The position numbers and the translations under genes were made by a program. The notes beneath the pieces are model-generated. The model ran no database searches. It saw nothing but the letters and a program-made list of their open reading frames with translations, and was not told the DNA's origin. A DNA stretch of 5,895 nt from contig JAQVLH010000078.1 of assembly GCA_028704265.1 (NCBI GenBank), positions 1-5,895 on the forward strand, given 5' to 3'. Shown one piece after another: positions 4,688-5,895 of this stretch. Position 1 is the first letter of the stretch. Each line of letters opens with the position of its first letter. Source of the stretch: Candidatus Nanoarchaeia archaeon. Its GTDB lineage: Archaea; Nanobdellota; Nanobdellia; Tiddalikarchaeales; Tiddalikarchaeaceae.

Positions 4688-5895
4688 TTATAACTCGCCG
4701 AATTTAAATCCGCTAATATCCTCAATTTTCATTAATCTATTATATTTGCTTAATCGTTCGCTTCTGTTAGGAGCTCCTGATTTTATCTGATTAGCGCCTA
4801 TTCCTACTGCAAAATCAGCAATATAATCATCCTCTGTTTCTCCGCTCCTATGACTAACCATTACTTTCATATCATTGCTCATTGCTAACCTTGCTGATTT
4901 TATTGATTCAGTGATTGTTCCTATTTGATTTATTTTCAATAGCAAACAATTGCAGGCTTTTAATTCAATTGCTTTTTTTATTCTTTCACTATTTGTTACT
5001 AATAAATCATCACCCACTATTTGATTTTTTTTAAATTTCTTTGTAATATTTGAAAACGACTTCCAATCATCTTCAGCGAAAGGGTCTTCTATTGAAAAAA
5101 TTGGAAACTTGCTTATTAAATTATTATAATATTCCATTAATTCATCATTTGACATAAGCAAAGATTTTTTTGATTTAAAATTAATATTATATTTTTCTCT
5201 CTCTTTCATTTCAGTTGCTGCGCAATCTAAATTAATATCAACTAATCCTTCTAATTTTTTTTCTTTAATTGAATTATTTATTAATTTTAATGCCTGTTCT
5301 GCATTATTTATTTGAGGAGCAAAGCCACCTTCATCTCCAACATTTATTGCGCTCAATCCGTAAGTTCTAACAAGAGTTGATTTCAATTCCTGATAAATCT
5401 CGCATGACTGCCTCATTGCTTCCTTAAAGCTTACAGCTTTTTTTGGAAAAATCATGAACTCCTGAATACCTAACTCATTGCCTGCATGCTTCCCTCCATT
5501 AATAATATTCAAAGAAGGTATTGGCATTATTTTTTTCTTGCTTTTAGATAATTCTTTAATATATTCAAATAATTCCTGATTATTATAATTAGCAGCTGCC
5601 CTGCTAACAGCCATACTAACACTTAAAATAGCATTTGCACCTAAATTACTTTTATTAGAAGTGCCATCTAATTCAATCATTATTTTATCAATTTCTTCCT
5701 GATTTAATTCATTCATTCCCGTTATTTTTTTATTAATAATAGTATTAACATTATTAACTGCTTTCAAAACACCTTTGCCATTAAATCTATTCAAATCATT
5801 ATCCCTTAATTCAACAGCTTCATATCTTCCTTTGCTTGCTCCGCTTGGAACCATTGCTTTAAATATGCCTTTCTTTGTTTTAATTTCGCATTCAA
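4688..5895 (-). CDS. eno: Enolase (N-terminus outside window)
   Basis: Enolase dehydrates 2-phosphoglycerate to phosphoenolpyruvate in glycolysis and runs in reverse in gluconeogenesis. The frame stays open to the window edge: before the methionine at 5852-5854 it continues with ECEIKTKKGIFKA, the usual enolase lead-in to the VPSGAS loop, so that methionine is internal. About 20 N-terminal residues, including the DSRGNPT motif, are missing. Counting from the internal methionine, visible motifs are SGASKG (4-9), NGGKHAGN (120-127), QEFMIFP (131-137), GDEGGFAP with E175 (173-180), metal ligands D210, E256 (SIEDPF) and D282 (VGDD), catalytic K307 (LLKINQIGT), SHRSGETEDD (334-343) and K358 (QIKSGAPNRSERL). 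The essential residues within the visible part are intact. It is the upstream gene of an eno-gpmI pair carrying out consecutive reactions; its promoter lies outside the window. Confidence 0.98.
   Translation of the reverse strand, partial: ECEIKTKKGIFKAMVPSGASKGRYEAVELRDNDLNRFNGKGVLKAVNNVNTIINKKITGMNELNQEEIDKIMIELDGTSNKSNLGANAILSVSMAVSRAAANYNNQELFEYIKELSKSKKKIMPIPSLNIINGGKHAGNELGIQEFMIFPKKAVSFKEAMRQSCEIYQELKSTLVRTYGLSAINVGDEGGFAPQINNAEQALKLINNSIKEKKLEGLVDINLDCAATEMKEREKYNINFKSKKSLLMSNDELMEYYNNLISKFPIFSIEDPFAEDDWKSFSNITKKFKKNQIVGDDLLVTNSERIKKAIELKACNCLLLKINQIGTITESIKSARLAMSNDMKVMVSHRSGETEDDYIADFAVGIGANQIKSGAPNRSERLSKYNRLMKIEDISGFKFGEL

Noticed and set aside
4688..5854. Enolase starting at the methionine at 5852-5854
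   Set aside because: The frame continues upstream to the window edge with conserved enolase sequence (ECEIKTKKGIFKA), so this methionine is internal and the gene is truncated by the window.

Overview
The window looks like part of a small, very AT-rich archaeal genome, most likely a DPANN-type lineage such as Woesearchaeota or Pacearchaeota (this placement is inference). The sequence supports archaea in four ways. It has a Taw1/TYW1 wyosine enzyme, which bacteria normally lack. Its tRNA gene does not encode CCA. TATA-like boxes sit about 26-28 bp before several start codons, as in leaderless archaeal transcripts. No Shine-Dalgarno sites are obvious. Coding is dense: five complete protein genes, two genes cut by the window edges and one tRNA, with no gene-free stretch above about 120 bases.

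Layout, left to right. Bases 1-93 hold the last 30 residues of a cysteine-synthase-family PLP enzyme (+). A tRNA-Val(GAC) follows at 109-181 (+). Next are two leucine-rich-repeat (LRR) protein genes in tandem (216-977 and 1028-1879, both +). Each has its own TATA-like box, and each has a perfect 7-1-7 inverted repeat between that box and the ATG. The second LRR gene meets taw1 (1881-2816, -) tail to tail with one base between them. taw1 diverges from a small unknown gene (2851-3189, +) across a 34-bp spacer that must hold both promoters. The unknown gene overlaps the 3' end of gpmI (3186-4682, -) by 4 bp. gpmI lies 5 bp downstream of eno (4688-5895, -, its N-terminus outside the window).

How they work together. 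eno and gpmI form a lower-glycolysis/gluconeogenesis operon that interconverts 3-phosphoglycerate, 2-phosphoglycerate and phosphoenolpyruvate. The mutase is of the long, bacterial-type cofactor-independent class. taw1 makes the tricyclic base at position 37 of tRNA-Phe and is not functionally tied to the tRNA-Val here. The LRR pair is the accessory-looking part: no catalytic domain, no secretion signal, clean 23-residue repeats, and very low G+C in the second gene. Their matching promoter layouts suggest shared control. I see no CRISPR array, transposase, toxin-antitoxin pair or defence cassette. The best leads are the LRR pair with its shared promoter architecture and the taw1/unknown-gene divergent promoter.
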